Below are positions 43,161 to 52,143 of a DNA stretch of 64,000 nt, in pieces. Origin of the DNA: DASWOJ01 sp964250755 (GTDB lineage Bacteria; Pseudomonadota; Alphaproteobacteria; Acetobacterales; Acetobacteraceae); contig CAXUHB010000005.1 in assembly GCA_964250755.1 (NCBI GenBank), positions 1 through 64,000 on the forward strand, given 5' to 3'. The position numbers and the translations under genes are program-made. The notes beneath the pieces were generated by a model, which saw only the letters and a list, made by a program, of their open reading frames with translations, searched no databases and was not told the DNA's origin. How positions within the stretch are numbered: the first letter of the stretch is position 1; each line of letters begins with the position of its first letter.

Positions 43161-44178
43161 CCAGCCACGCCGCCAGGGCGTCCCGTCCGATCTGGTAGGT
43201 GCCGTATTCCTTGTGGCGCATGAAGCCCAGGCGGGCGTTGATGGCCAGGATCGGCGCGTTGACGGGGGCGTTGCTGGTGGTCATCAGGGTGGCGCCGGGC
43301 AGGTGCTCCTGCACCAGGCGCAGCATCCGCGCCTTCAACGCCTTGGCCAGGCCGCGGCCGCGCCAGGGCCGGGCCACGCCGGTCAGCGCCTGGTGGACGC
43401 GGGTAGGGAAGCGCGCGTCCCACTCGGCCTCGCACAGGCTCACCAGGGTGTCCCTGTCCATCAGCATGATGGACAGGTGCTTGCCGCCGCTGCGGTCCAT
43501 CTCCTCATACCAGGCGGCGTAGCCCTGCAGATGAAGGCGGGCCGGCGGGCGTTCCAACTCACCCTGCGGCACGTCCTGCAGCAGGGCGGTGGCCTCCGGC
43601 AGCACCGCTGCAAGGCGCGGCATCGGCACTCGGCCAGCGTGCATCTCCCACCGCAGGCCAGGAGGCACGGCAGCCTCCCACTGCGCCAGCTCCGCCCAAT
43701 CCAGCCCGGCCAGATCCAGGCGGTTCTGCACGTCGCGATGCTTCTGGACCGCGCCGATGGCGTGCAGGAAGGCGTGGCCGTCGGGGACCTCCGCCGAGAG
43801 GCTCGCGGTCGTCCTGCCGTCAGCCTGCATGAGGGCGAGCGCCGGGCGCAGCAGGGCCGCCGCGACGCCCTGCCGCCGCCAGGGCTGCACGACCCCGCCC
43901 CACATCCATAGGAAGGGCGCGTGGGCGCCGCAATCCGCGGCCTCCGGGCGCCGGAAGGTCAGGCCGACGCTGCCGATGATGGCGCCGGCATGGATGGCGA
44001 CCATGCGCCGGCTCTCGTTCAGCGGCCACCGGCGGCGCATGACGTGCTCGCACTCGGCGTCGGACAACAGGGGTTCGCCGGGATCGTCCTCCTCGTTCCG
44101 GATGCGCCGGTAAGCGTGGAAGGCGGCCCAGGCGTCCGGATGGGCCGTCTCGGGATCGAACGGGCGCACCTCGACCAT
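43132..44178 (-). CDS. GNAT-family acetyltransferase, tandem domains
   Basis: A 348-residue protein with two GNAT-like halves, as in MshD-type mycothiol synthase relatives. The first half covers residues 1-155 (MVAIHAGAIIGSVGLTF, MWGGVVQPWRRQGVAAALL, an acetyl-CoA-binding motif A), the second 195-345 (ALTGVARPWRGRGLAKALKARML, with motif A RPWRGRGLA, then NAPILAINARLGFMRHKEYGTY). Both halves keep the Arg/Gly pyrophosphate loop. Substrate cannot be told. It converges with ppc and their ends overlap by 29 bases. The start at 44178 lies 110 bases from the divergent Uma2 gene. Confidence 0.87.
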   Translation of the reverse strand: MVEVRPFDPETAHPDAWAAFHAYRRIRNEEDDPGEPLLSDAECEHVMRRRWPLNESRRMVAIHAGAIIGSVGLTFRRPEAADCGAHAPFLWMWGGVVQPWRRQGVAAALLRPALALMQADGRTTASLSAEVPDGHAFLHAIGAVQKHRDVQNRLDLAGLDWAELAQWEAAVPPGLRWEMHAGRVPMPRLAAVLPEATALLQDVPQGELERPPARLHLQGYAAWYEEMDRSGGKHLSIMLMDRDTLVSLCEAEWDARFPTRVHQALTGVARPWRGRGLAKALKARMLRLVQEHLPGATLMTTSNAPVNAPILAINARLGFMRHKEYGTYQIGRDALAAWLATRTPRHGA

Positions 44179-44287
44179 GCCGCACCTATCTCGGATGCCG
44201 CAGGTTAGGCCGGGACGGCCTGGATGGCAAAGCGCCTGCGTCCCGGCGGGCCACCCGTGCTATGCTTCGGTGCAGGAGGGCCGCGCA

Positions 44288-44884
44288 ATGAGTGCAGCGC
44301 TGAAGACACCGTTGGTGTCCCGCATGACGACGACGGAGTTCCTGGCCTGGCCGGCTGACCCGGCGGGACAGCTATGGCAGTTGATGGATGGGGAGCCGGT
44401 GGCGATGGCTCCGGCGTCGGACACGCACGGCGCGATCCAGGCGGAGATGACCCGGCTGCTCGGCAACCACCTGCGGGAGCGTGGCAGCCCCTGCCGCGTC
44501 GTCGTCGCACCCGGCATCACACCGCGCATCCGCGCCAACTCGAACGTCCGCGTGCCCGACCTGGCCGTTACATGCCAGCCGGCGTCGCTGACCCGGCACC
44601 TAATGGACCAGCCCATCCTGGTCGTCGAAATTCTATTGCCCAGCAACGAGGCCGAGACCTGGAGCAACCTATGGGCCTATGCCAGCATCCCGTCCGTATG
44701 CGACATCCTGGTCGTGCGGTCGCTGGAAGTCGGGGCCGAGCTGCTGACGCGCCAACCAGACGGCACATGGCCGGCCGACTTTACGCCAGTTGCCGGACGC
44801 TTGCGCCTGACATCCATCGAGGGTGAGTTCGACGTAGCCGACTTCTACGCCACCACAGAACTGGCTCGGCCCGCCCAGCCGTAA
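44288..44884 (+). CDS. Uma2-family (DUF820) protein, weak nuclease core
   Basis: A 198-residue Uma2-family protein. Family features are MTTTEFLAWPADPAGQLWQLMDGEPVAM, SDTHGAIQAEMTRLLGNHL, the acidic VRVPDLAVTC and VVEILLPSN. The segment after it, ETWSNLWAYASIPSV, lacks the charged Arg/Lys pattern usual in the family (compare DKLGEY in the copy at 13.9 kb), so nuclease activity may be lost. The ATG at 44288 has GGAGG eight bases upstream. Role unknown; such genes often occur as scattered singletons. Confidence 0.85.
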   Translation: MSAALKTPLVSRMTTTEFLAWPADPAGQLWQLMDGEPVAMAPASDTHGAIQAEMTRLLGNHLRERGSPCRVVVAPGITPRIRANSNVRVPDLAVTCQPASLTRHLMDQPILVVEILLPSNEAETWSNLWAYASIPSVCDILVVRSLEVGAELLTRQPDGTWPADFTPVAGRLRLTSIEGEFDVADFYATTELARPAQP

Positions 44885-44924
44885 GCCACCCCTGGTTTGC
44901 ACGCAGGCCCGAACCTGCGTACAG

Positions 44925-44940
44925 CGTTTCACGTGAAACA
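44925..44940. promoter_or_regulatory. parS-like ParB centromere site
   Basis: CGTTTCACGTGAAACA contains the 14-base perfect palindrome GTTTCACGTGAAAC (44926-44939) and matches the bacterial parS consensus TGTTTCACGTGAAACA at 15 of 16 positions. ParB binds this sequence and, with ParA, segregates the replication-origin region. It overlaps the proposed GTG start of yjbQ. Only one copy is seen here. Confidence 0.75.
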
Positions 44941-45358
44941 ACTCATCTGCCATCTGACCGTCACCACCCATCACCCGGGCCTGCACCCCGTCACCGAACC
45001 CATCTGCACCTGGGTCGAAGAGCAGGAGGTCGCCACCGGCCTGCTGACCGTCTGGTGCCGCCACACTTCCTGCTCCCTGCTGGTCCAGGCCAACGCCGAC
45101 CCGGACGTGCAGGCGGACCTGGAAGCCTTCTTCATCCGCATCGCCCCGGAAGGACGCGGCCTGTATCAACACGCGGCGGGCGAGCTGGACAACATGCCCT
45201 CCCACCTCCGCGCCGCCCTGACTGCCGTCCAGGTCAGCGTGCCGGTCGAGCATGGCCGCCCCACCTTCGGCCGGTTCCAGGACCTGTATCTGTTCGAGCA
45301 CCAGGCCGGCCAGCACGACCGCACCCTGGTGCTGCACCTGATCGGGGAGGCCGCCTGA
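44933..45358 (+). CDS. YjbQ/UPF0047 family protein
   Basis: A 141-residue member of the YjbQ (UPF0047) family, single-domain trimeric proteins with weak thiamine-phosphate synthase activity reported for E. coli YjbQ. Motifs are GLLTVWCRHTSCSLLVQANADPDV, with the His and Asn of the active site, ELDNMPSHLRAALT and the end FGRFQDLYLFEHQ. I place the start at the GTG at 44933 because MKQLICHLTV matches the usual family start; a TTG at 44897 would add 12 atypical residues. This GTG lies inside the parS-like palindrome, so bound ParB could affect its transcription. Confidence 0.88.
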   Translation: MKQLICHLTVTTHHPGLHPVTEPICTWVEEQEVATGLLTVWCRHTSCSLLVQANADPDVQADLEAFFIRIAPEGRGLYQHAAGELDNMPSHLRAALTAVQVSVPVEHGRPTFGRFQDLYLFEHQAGQHDRTLVLHLIGEAA

Positions 45359-45457
45359 CGCCGGCCTGCATCAGCCCCGGCCGTCATGTCATCATCCCGT
45401 CATTTTGCAGCGTACCCGGCACGGGGTAGGGTCGGGCCAGCAATGAAGGACTCCCGG

Positions 45458-47191
45458 ATGCGCGCAGCACTGTTCGGCCTGGCAATCTTCCTGACCCAGG
45501 GCGCAGCCCAGGCGCAGGTTGTCTATCCCCTGGACCGCGCCGAAATCCTGGCCGGCAGCCGCTTCGACCTGAAGGTCGAGTTCCCCGGCGTCGCCGACCC
45601 CGCCCGCGTCCGCGTCACCGTCAACGGCCGGGATCACGCGACGGCGTTGGGACGCGCTGCCGACTTTACGGCGCGGGAGGACGGCAAGGACGCGTCCAGC
45701 CTGGTCCTGCGCGGCGCCAGCATCGCCCAGCCCGGCACCTACGCCGTCACCGCGACCGATGGCGACCGCAGCGCGACCGTGACGTGGGAGGTCTATGCCG
45801 CGCCGCAGCCGCGCCGGGCCAAGAACGTGATCCTGATGATCGGCGACGGCATGGCCATGGCCAACGTCACCGCTGCCCGCCTGCTCTATGGCCAGATGAC
45901 CGAGGGCCGCTACCGCCGCACCCTGGCGATGGACGGCCTGCCGGCGATGGCGACGGTCGGCACCTCCGGCACGGACAGCATCGTCACCGACAGCGCCAAC
46001 TCCGCCAGCGCCTACAACACCGGCCACAAGAGCGGCGTGAACGCCCTGGGCGTCTATGTCAGCCGGGCCGCCAACACCCTGGACCATCCACGGGTGGAGA
46101 CCCTGGGAGAGGTCGTCAAGCGCCAGCTCGGCATGTCCGTCGGCATCGTCACCAACACCGAGATCCAGGATGCCACCCCCGCCGGCGTCTTCGCCCACAC
46201 GCGGCGCCGGTCCGACTACATCCCGATCACCGACCAGATGCTGGCTTTCGCACCCGAGGTGGCGATGGGCGGCGGCAGCGCGTCCTTCCTGCCGCAGTCG
46301 GTGCCGGGCAGCCGGCGTCGGGACGAGAAGGACATGATCGCCGCCTTCAAGGCGCAGGGCTACGCCTTCGCCGACACCGCTGCGGCGCTGTCCGCTGCCG
46401 CCGACCCCAACACGCGCCGGCTGCTGGGCCTGTTCAACCTGGGCAACATGGACGGCGCGCTGGACCGTTTCTACCTGAAGCGGGGCACCGTCGGCCGCTT
46501 CCCCGACCAGCCCGACCTGACCGAGCAGGTGTCCGCCGCCCTGCAAGTGCTGGAGCGCAACCCCGCCGGCTTCTACCTGATGATCGAGAGCGGGCTGATA
46601 GACAAGTTCAACCACCCGCTCGACTGGGAGCGGTCGGTGTATGACACCATCCTGCTCGACCGCACGCTGAAGGTCGTGCTGGACTGGGCGGGCACCCGCA
46701 ACGACACCCTGGTGATCGTGGTGCCCGACCACACCCACGGCGTCGGCATCATCGGCACCGTGCGGGACGAGGTGCAGGCCGAGCAGATGCGCGACAAGGT
46801 CAGCGTCTATGCCGATGCCGGCTTCCCCAACTATCCTGCCCCGGATGCCCGCGGCTACCCGCCCAGCGTGGACGTGTCTCGCCGCCTGGCGATGTTCTAT
46901 GCCTCGTTCCCCGACTACTACGAAAGCTACAAGCCCAATCTGGACGGCCCCCGCGTTCCCGCCGTCCGCAGCGGGGCTAGCGGCCCCTACGTCGCCAACG
47001 AGCGCGCGAACGTCCCCGGCGCGCAGCTCCGCATCGGCAACCTGCCGCGCGATGCCGAGCAGGGGGTGCATTCGATGGACGACGCCTTGCTTCGCGCCAC
47101 CGGGCCGGGATCGGACCGGCTGCACGGCTTCGTGGACAACACCTTCGTCTTCCGCGCGATGGCGGAGGCGCTGGGCCTGGGCCGCCCGTAG
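45458..47191 (+). CDS. Exported alkaline phosphatase (PhoA-fold)
   Basis: A 577-residue periplasmic or secreted phosphomonoesterase. Signal peptide MRAALFGLAIFLTQGAAQAQ, then an Ig-like N-terminal domain (about 25-125: VYPLDRAEILAGSRFDLKVEF), then the alkaline phosphatase fold: metal site VILMIGDGMAMANVTAAR, nucleophile Ser in TDSANSASAYNTGHKS, SGLIDKFNH, and VPDHTHGVGII with metal-binding Asp and two His. The ATG at 45458 has AAGGA seven bases upstream; a Met five codons earlier lacks this. The next gene starts two bases after the stop. It releases phosphate from organic esters; no Pho box was recognised. Confidence 0.93.
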   Translation: MRAALFGLAIFLTQGAAQAQVVYPLDRAEILAGSRFDLKVEFPGVADPARVRVTVNGRDHATALGRAADFTAREDGKDASSLVLRGASIAQPGTYAVTATDGDRSATVTWEVYAAPQPRRAKNVILMIGDGMAMANVTAARLLYGQMTEGRYRRTLAMDGLPAMATVGTSGTDSIVTDSANSASAYNTGHKSGVNALGVYVSRAANTLDHPRVETLGEVVKRQLGMSVGIVTNTEIQDATPAGVFAHTRRRSDYIPITDQMLAFAPEVAMGGGSASFLPQSVPGSRRRDEKDMIAAFKAQGYAFADTAAALSAAADPNTRRLLGLFNLGNMDGALDRFYLKRGTVGRFPDQPDLTEQVSAALQVLERNPAGFYLMIESGLIDKFNHPLDWERSVYDTILLDRTLKVVLDWAGTRNDTLVIVVPDHTHGVGIIGTVRDEVQAEQMRDKVSVYADAGFPNYPAPDARGYPPSVDVSRRLAMFYASFPDYYESYKPNLDGPRVPAVRSGASGPYVANERANVPGAQLRIGNLPRDAEQGVHSMDDALLRATGPGSDRLHGFVDNTFVFRAMAEALGLGRP

Positions 47192-47193
47192 CC

Positions 47194-47637
47194 TTGGCCG
47201 GCCCCCGCCTGCCCCGCCGCGCGCTGCTGGCCGCGCCGCTGCTGCTGGTGCCTGCCGACGCACAGGCGGCGGAGCAACTGGGCTTCGATGACCTCTATGC
47301 CGGCTGGGCCGTCACGGGCCTGCGCTTCTCCGACCGGGCCAAGTCGCTGGCGGGCCAGACAACCAGCATGTCTGGCTTCATGGCCCCACCCTTGAAGGCG
47401 GAGGCCGACTTTTTCGTGCTGACGCGGGAGCCGCTGAGCATGTGCCCGTTCTGCTCCTCGGACGCGGAGTGGCCGCCGGACATCGTCGTCGCCTACCTGC
47501 GGCGGGAGGCGCAGCCAACCGCGCCCAACGTGGTGATCGAGGTGACGGGCACGCTGGAGTTGGGGTCGTGGACCGATCCGGCCACCGGCTTCGTCAGCCA
47601 GGCCCGGCTGCGCGGCGCCAGGTTCCGGGCTGCCTGA
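47194..47637 (+). CDS. Exported protein resembling DUF3299
   Basis: A 147-residue exported protein beginning with TTG two bases after the phosphatase stop. Signal peptide RRALLAAPLLLVPADAQAA with an adjacent Arg pair. The mature part, SLAGQTTSMSGFMAPPLKAEADFFVLTREPLSMCPFCS and WPPDIVVAYL, follows the DUF3299 pattern in which a loop near CPFC and PP precedes a strand; the CxxC could bind metal. It is followed at 125 bases by an ABC ATPase and an FtsX-type permease, a neighbourhood in which DUF3299-like proteins are often seen, suggesting a cargo or partner for that transporter. The assignment to DUF3299 is from memory and moderate. Confidence 0.72.
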   Translation: MAGPRLPRRALLAAPLLLVPADAQAAEQLGFDDLYAGWAVTGLRFSDRAKSLAGQTTSMSGFMAPPLKAEADFFVLTREPLSMCPFCSSDAEWPPDIVVAYLRREAQPTAPNVVIEVTGTLELGSWTDPATGFVSQARLRGARFRAA

Positions 47638-47761
47638 TCCAGGTGGGTGCCCGCCCTGACTTGTCACGGCAAGGAGCGCGGCGGCACGGCAGCCCAGGGG
47701 TAGCCTGGACCGGTTCCTGGCCTGGGCTGTCCCTGGCGTCTCAGGCCGCAGGCGGCTCGCA

Positions 47762-48499
47762 ATGAAGGGCACGGCAACACGGGCCGGCACCGAAAGCGGC
47801 TTGAACGACGCGCCCACCCGGGGTGCGGGCGGCGCCGCATTGGAGGTGTCCGGGCTGGCGATCGCCTTCCCGGGCGCCGGACCCGTGCTGTCCGTCCCGG
47901 CGTTGTCCTTGCTGCCGGGCAGCGCCACCGCCATCCAGGGGCCATCCGGCGCGGGCAAGACCAGCTTGCTGCACGCCCTGGCAGGGATCGAGCAGCCCTC
48001 CGCCGGCCAGGTGCGTTGGGACGGCAGCGACTTGTGGGCCATGTCCAGCCCCGCCCGAGACCGCTGGCGGCGGGCGCGGCTGGGGCTGGTGTTCCAGGAC
48101 ATGCACCTGCTGCCCGGCCTGTCCGCCCTGGACAACGTGCTGCTGCCCCTGCACTTCGACCACGCCCGCGTGCCCTCTGCCCTGCGCGCCCGTGCCTTGG
48201 CGCTGCTGGACGGCCTCGGCGTCGCCGCCCCGACCCGCCGCGCCGCAGTGCTGAGCCGCGGAGAACGCCAGCGCGTCGCCCTCGCCCGCGCCCTGCTGCG
48301 CCAGCCCGCTATCCTGTTGGCGGACGAGCCGACTGCCAGCCTGGACGCCGCCGCGGCGCAGGAGGTCGGCACCTTGCTGCTGGACGCCGCCACAGCGGGC
48401 GGGGCCACCCTGCTGGTCGCCACTCACGACCCGGCGCTGCTCGCCCGCCTGCCACGCCGCCTGCACCTGAACGGCGGCGTGCTGCAAGGGGCCGCATGA
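47762..48499 (+). CDS. ABC transporter ATPase (MacB/LolD-like)
   Basis: A 245-residue nucleotide-binding protein. Walker A is IQGPSGAGKTSLLHALAG (about residues 58-75), the Q-loop is LGLVFQDMHLLPGLSALDNVLLPL, typical of the MacB/LolD/FtsE class, the signature is LSRGERQRVALARALL, Walker B is ILLADEPTASLD, and the H-loop His is in VATHDPALL. The first 25 residues are polar extension. It powers the FtsX-like permease whose start lies 11 bases after its stop, within a 14-bp duplication of the start region. Confidence 0.93.
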   Translation: MKGTATRAGTESGLNDAPTRGAGGAALEVSGLAIAFPGAGPVLSVPALSLLPGSATAIQGPSGAGKTSLLHALAGIEQPSAGQVRWDGSDLWAMSSPARDRWRRARLGLVFQDMHLLPGLSALDNVLLPLHFDHARVPSALRARALALLDGLGVAAPTRRAAVLSRGERQRVALARALLRQPAILLADEPTASLDAAAAQEVGTLLLDAATAGGATLLVATHDPALLARLPRRLHLNGGVLQGAA

Positions 48500-48519
48500 A
48501 CCCTGCGCCATGAACCCCT
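48496..48519. repeat. 14-bp-period duplication of a start codon region
   Basis: ATGAACCCTGCGCC at 48496 is followed by ATGAACCCCTGG at 48510. The first ATG overlaps the ATPase stop (ATGA) and leads nowhere useful; the second opens the permease gene. The ancestral ATGA overlap was evidently duplicated. Confidence 0.75.
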
Positions 48520-49715
48520 GGCCTGTTGCCCGCACCGCCCTGCGCCGGGGTTGGCGCAGCGCCCTGGCGATGACGCTGCTCGTCGCCCTGGCCACCGCCC
48601 TGGGCACCGGCATCGGCGCGCTGGAGCGCGGGGTGCGCCGGGCTGCCGCTGGCGCTGCCGACGCGTTCGACCTGGTGATCGGCGCGCCCGGCAGCGCCAC
48701 GCAGCTCGTCCTGACCTCGGTCTATCTGCAGCCCGACACCGTGCCGTTGCTGGACGGCGCCACCCTGGCCCGCGTGCTGGCCGAGCCGGAGGCGGCTTGG
48801 GCCTCCCCCATTGCCTTCGGCGATGCCTGGCGCGGCCACCCCATCGTCGGCGTCGCCCCGGCCTTCGTCACCCAGGGCGGACGGCGCAGGGTGGCCGAGG
48901 GGCGGACCATGGAGGCGGAGGAGGATGCGGTCGCCGGGTGGTCGGTGCCCCTCGCCCTCGGCGCAACCCTGCAGCCGCGGCACGGACGGGTCGAGACGCC
49001 CGGGGCCGGCCACGTCCATGCCGAAACCACCTACACGGTCGTCGGCCGCCTGCCCCCAACCGGCACGCCTTGGGACGACGCCATCCTGGTGCCGGTCGAG
49101 AGCGTGTGGGAGGTGCATGGCCTGGGCAACGGCCACCCCGAAGGCGTGGAACGCATCGGCCCGCCGTGGGAGGCCGGACCGCCCAGCGTGCCCGCCATCG
49201 TCGTGAGGCCGCGCAGCTTTGCAGGCGCCTACCAACTGCGCTCCCGCTACCGCACCGCGTCCAGCACGGCGGTATTCCCGGGGGAGGTGCTGGCGGAGCT
49301 GTTCCGCACCCTGGGCGATGTGCGCCGGGTCCTGTCGGGGATGGCGGCGGCCTGCGCCGTGCTGGTGGTGGCGGCGGTCGTGCTGGCCTTCGGCGCCATC
49401 GTCGCGGCGCGGGCGCGGGACCACGCGGTGTTGCGCGCCATCGGCGCCCCACCGGGTTTCCTGCTGGCAGCGCTGTGGCTGGAGCTTGGGGCTGTGCTGG
49501 CGGTGGGCGTCCTGGCCGGGACCGGGCTGGGCTGGGCGCTGGCCGGCGCGGCCGGGTCGGTGCTGGGCGGTGCCGCGGGCGTCCAGCTCAGCGTCGCGCC
49601 AGGCTGGTCCGACGCCGGGCTGGCCGCAGCGGTCCTAGCCGGCGGGTTGGTGGCTGCTGCCCTCCCCGCCCTGGCTGGCAGCTGCGTCCCGCCGGGTGCG
49701 GGGTTGAAGGGGTAA
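48510..49715 (+). CDS. FtsX-like ABC permease
   Basis: A 401-residue inner-membrane protein of the MacB/FtsX type. Helix 1 is at residues 18-40, then a periplasmic MacB-PCD-like domain of about 230 residues (DLVIGAPGSATQLVLTSVYLQ, YTVVGRLPPTGTPWDDAILVP), then three helices in the C-terminal FtsX domain (VLVVAAVVLAFGAIVAARARDHAVLRAIGAP, with the coupling region ARDHAVLRAIGA). With the upstream ATPase it forms a mechanotransmission-type transporter rather than a channel importer; lipoprotein, metal-cofactor or peptide substrates are all possible. Confidence 0.9.
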   Translation: MNPWPVARTALRRGWRSALAMTLLVALATALGTGIGALERGVRRAAAGAADAFDLVIGAPGSATQLVLTSVYLQPDTVPLLDGATLARVLAEPEAAWASPIAFGDAWRGHPIVGVAPAFVTQGGRRRVAEGRTMEAEEDAVAGWSVPLALGATLQPRHGRVETPGAGHVHAETTYTVVGRLPPTGTPWDDAILVPVESVWEVHGLGNGHPEGVERIGPPWEAGPPSVPAIVVRPRSFAGAYQLRSRYRTASSTAVFPGEVLAELFRTLGDVRRVLSGMAAACAVLVVAAVVLAFGAIVAARARDHAVLRAIGAPPGFLLAALWLELGAVLAVGVLAGTGLGWALAGAAGSVLGGAAGVQLSVAPGWSDAGLAAAVLAGGLVAAALPALAGSCVPPGAGLKG

Positions 49716-49723
49716 GGCATGTA

Positions 49724-49896
49724 GCTGCTTCCCCCTTCACTCCCTCTGGGAAAGGGTCGGGGGGAAAGGGGGCTTGCAGCGCCAGCCATGCCCGAAGCAG
49801 GGCCGTGCGCCAGCGCCGCCGTATGTGCCCGACGCCGCAACCAAGCCCCCTCACCCCAACCCTGTCCCGGAGGGAGAGGGAGAGGGAGAAGCAGCC
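49724..49896. repeat. Family A inverted pair upstream of the DUF4139 gene
   Basis: A decayed left unit (TTCCCCCTTCACTCCCTCTG..., 49724-49772) and a right unit TCACCCCAACCCTGTCCCGG... (about 49846-49896) in inverse orientation, about 75 bases apart. Confidence 0.8.
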
Positions 49897-49962
49897 TCAT
49901 CATCCTTGCCAACTCCGCCCCGGCAGAAGAACAGTGCCCCACCGTCCCGCCAGGAGGCCACG

Positions 49963-51978
49963 ATGAGACCCCTTGCCGTCCCCGCCGCCTTGCTGATCGC
50001 CCTCACCTCTCCCGCCTTGGCCGCCGACCCCGCCCTGACCCGCGTCACCCTGTCCACCAGCGGCGTCGGGCAGTTCCAATTCACTGCGGACGTGGACGGC
50101 GCCGCCGTGCTGCAACTGGATGTGCCGCTGGACCAGGTGGACGACGTGCTGAAGTCTCTGCAGGTGGACGATCCCGCCGGGCCGCCCGCCGGCCTGCGCC
50201 TGCCCGGGCGCCAGCCGCTGTCCGAAAGCTTCCGCACACTGCCATTCGGCCCCGCCGCCTTCGCCTCGCCCGAGGCGCTGCTGGGCGCCCTTGTAGGCGA
50301 AGCCGTCCGCGTGCCCGGTGCCGGCGCGTCCGGCGGGGTGGCCGGCACCATCCTGGCCGTCACCCCGTTCGAGGCGGCGCTGCCCAGCAACGCCGGCACC
50401 CTGACCCGGCACCGCCTGACCCTGGCCACGCCCACGGGGATCGAGACGCTCGTGCTGGAGGATACGCCGGGCCTGGACCTGGCGTCCGACGCCCTGCGCG
50501 GCCAGGTCGCTGCCGCCTTGCAGGCCATCGCCGCGCAGCGGGTGCAGGACCGGCGCACCTTGCAGCTTGCGCTAGGCGGCGGCGGCCTCCGGGCCGTGCG
50601 CTTCGGCTACGTCGTGCCAGCCCCGGTGTGGAAGGCGTCCTACCGCCTGACCGTTCCACCGGAGGGCACGGACGGCCCGGCCCGCCTGCAAGCCTTCGCG
50701 GTGGTCGAGAACCTGAGCGGACGCGACTGGCGCGACGCGGAGGTCGTGCTGACCAGCGGCCAGCCCGTGCTGTACCATCAGCCCCTGTATGAGGCCGTGT
50801 TCACCAGCCGGCCCGAGGCCCCGGTGGACGTGCCCAATCGCCTGACCCCCGCCGTGGACGCCGGGGCCGTGCCGCGCCCGCGCAGCCTGGCCCAGAACGA
50901 GGAGATGCGGGATACGGTGCCCGCTGGCGCCATGGCACCCTTGCCCGCCCCCATGATGGCCCGCGCGATGGCGCCCGCCCCCGCCCAGCCCCCGCCGTCG
51001 GAGGTCCGGCAAGCCGCGGCGCAGGTTCGGTTCCGCTTGCAGGCCAAGGTGACGGCGGCATCGGGCGAGAGCCTGCTGCTGCCCTTGGCCGACCGTCCGG
51101 TGCCGGCTCGCCGCGTCGCGCTGTATCGCGCCGACGCCGACCCGCTGCACCCCCTGGTTGCGCTGCTGCTGACCAACGACGGCACAGGCGCGCTGCCGCC
51201 GGGCCTGGCCACCTTGTATGAGGCCGGGCCAGACGGGGCCGCCTACATCGGCGACGCCCGCCTGCCCGCCATCCAGCCCGGCGAGGACCGCCTGGCCAGC
51301 TTCGCCGCCGACCTGCCGGTGCGTGTGGACGTGACGACAAGCGGCGACACCACCATCACCGGCGGACGCGCTGCCCGCGGCGTGCTGAACCTCGTGCGCC
51401 GCCAGCGCGCCACCACGGCCTACCGCATCACCACCCCCGCCGACAGCGGGCGCACGATGCTGCTCGAACAGCCGCGGCGCGACGGCTGGACCCTTGTGCA
51501 GCCCACGGGATCAGCGGTCTCGGACACTCCGACCCATCACCGCATCACCCAAGCCGTGCCGCCTGGCGCCACCACGGCCATCACCGCCGTGCTGGAGCGC
51601 CCGGTCGAGGAACAGTTGATCCTGACCACCGCCGCCCCGGCCCGCCTGGCGGTTCTGGCGTCGGAAGGCCAGCTTTCCCCAGATCTGCGCGCCGCCCTGG
51701 CCCGCGCCGGCACGCTGCGGGCGGAGCTGGACAGGCGGACCCTGGCCCTGGACGACCTGACCAAGCGCCAGGCCGCCATCGTCGCCGACCAGGACCGCCT
51801 GCGCCGCAACCTGGCCGTGGTGCCCGGCGGCAGCGACTTGCAGAAGCGCTACCTCGCAAGCCTGCAGAAGCAGGAGGCTGACTTGGCAACCTTGGCCAGC
51901 CAAGCAGACGCCGCCGCCCGGGCTGTTGCCGAAGCCGACGCCGCATTGAAGGACTACCTAGGCAACTTGACGCTTTGA
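49963..51978 (+). CDS. Exported DUF4139 domain protein
   Basis: A 671-residue exported protein. Signal peptide MRPLAVPAALLIALTSPALA, an N-terminal DUF4140-like region (VTLSTSGVGQFQFTADVDG, DVPLDQVDDVLKSL), a central DUF4139 domain (GYVVPAPVWKASYRLTVP, AVVENLSGRDWRDAEVVLTSG), a Pro/Ala/Met-rich insertion (residues about 310-345), and a C-terminal coiled coil (about 590-665, LDDLTKRQAAIVADQDRLRRNL). Function of DUF4139 proteins is unknown; the fold suggests a periplasmic or surface beta-sandwich scaffold. AGGAGG lies six bases before the ATG. Confidence 0.9.
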   Translation: MRPLAVPAALLIALTSPALAADPALTRVTLSTSGVGQFQFTADVDGAAVLQLDVPLDQVDDVLKSLQVDDPAGPPAGLRLPGRQPLSESFRTLPFGPAAFASPEALLGALVGEAVRVPGAGASGGVAGTILAVTPFEAALPSNAGTLTRHRLTLATPTGIETLVLEDTPGLDLASDALRGQVAAALQAIAAQRVQDRRTLQLALGGGGLRAVRFGYVVPAPVWKASYRLTVPPEGTDGPARLQAFAVVENLSGRDWRDAEVVLTSGQPVLYHQPLYEAVFTSRPEAPVDVPNRLTPAVDAGAVPRPRSLAQNEEMRDTVPAGAMAPLPAPMMARAMAPAPAQPPPSEVRQAAAQVRFRLQAKVTAASGESLLLPLADRPVPARRVALYRADADPLHPLVALLLTNDGTGALPPGLATLYEAGPDGAAYIGDARLPAIQPGEDRLASFAADLPVRVDVTTSGDTTITGGRAARGVLNLVRRQRATTAYRITTPADSGRTMLLEQPRRDGWTLVQPTGSAVSDTPTHHRITQAVPPGATTAITAVLERPVEEQLILTTAAPARLAVLASEGQLSPDLRAALARAGTLRAELDRRTLALDDLTKRQAAIVADQDRLRRNLAVVPGGSDLQKRYLASLQKQEADLATLASQADAAARAVAEADAALKDYLGNLTL

Positions 51979-52008
51979 CGTTCAGCACGCCCATTCCGCC
52001 CAACCCCG

Positions 52009-52055
52009 GTCATCGCAAGCTGCCCCTTGGCGGGGCGGCAACGCAGGATCGCAGG
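52009..52055. repeat. Repeat family B, half copy
   Basis: GTCATCGCAAGCTGCCCC with GGCGGCAACGCAGGATCG following resembles the left half of the family B element. No right end is seen. Confidence 0.55.
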
Positions 52056-52143
52056 TGCGGAGCTGTCATTCACTGGATTGTCAGTGGCCCACGGCTTTGG
52101 CATTGCCGCACCTGCAATGCCACCTCAAGGCCAACGCTTGCCC

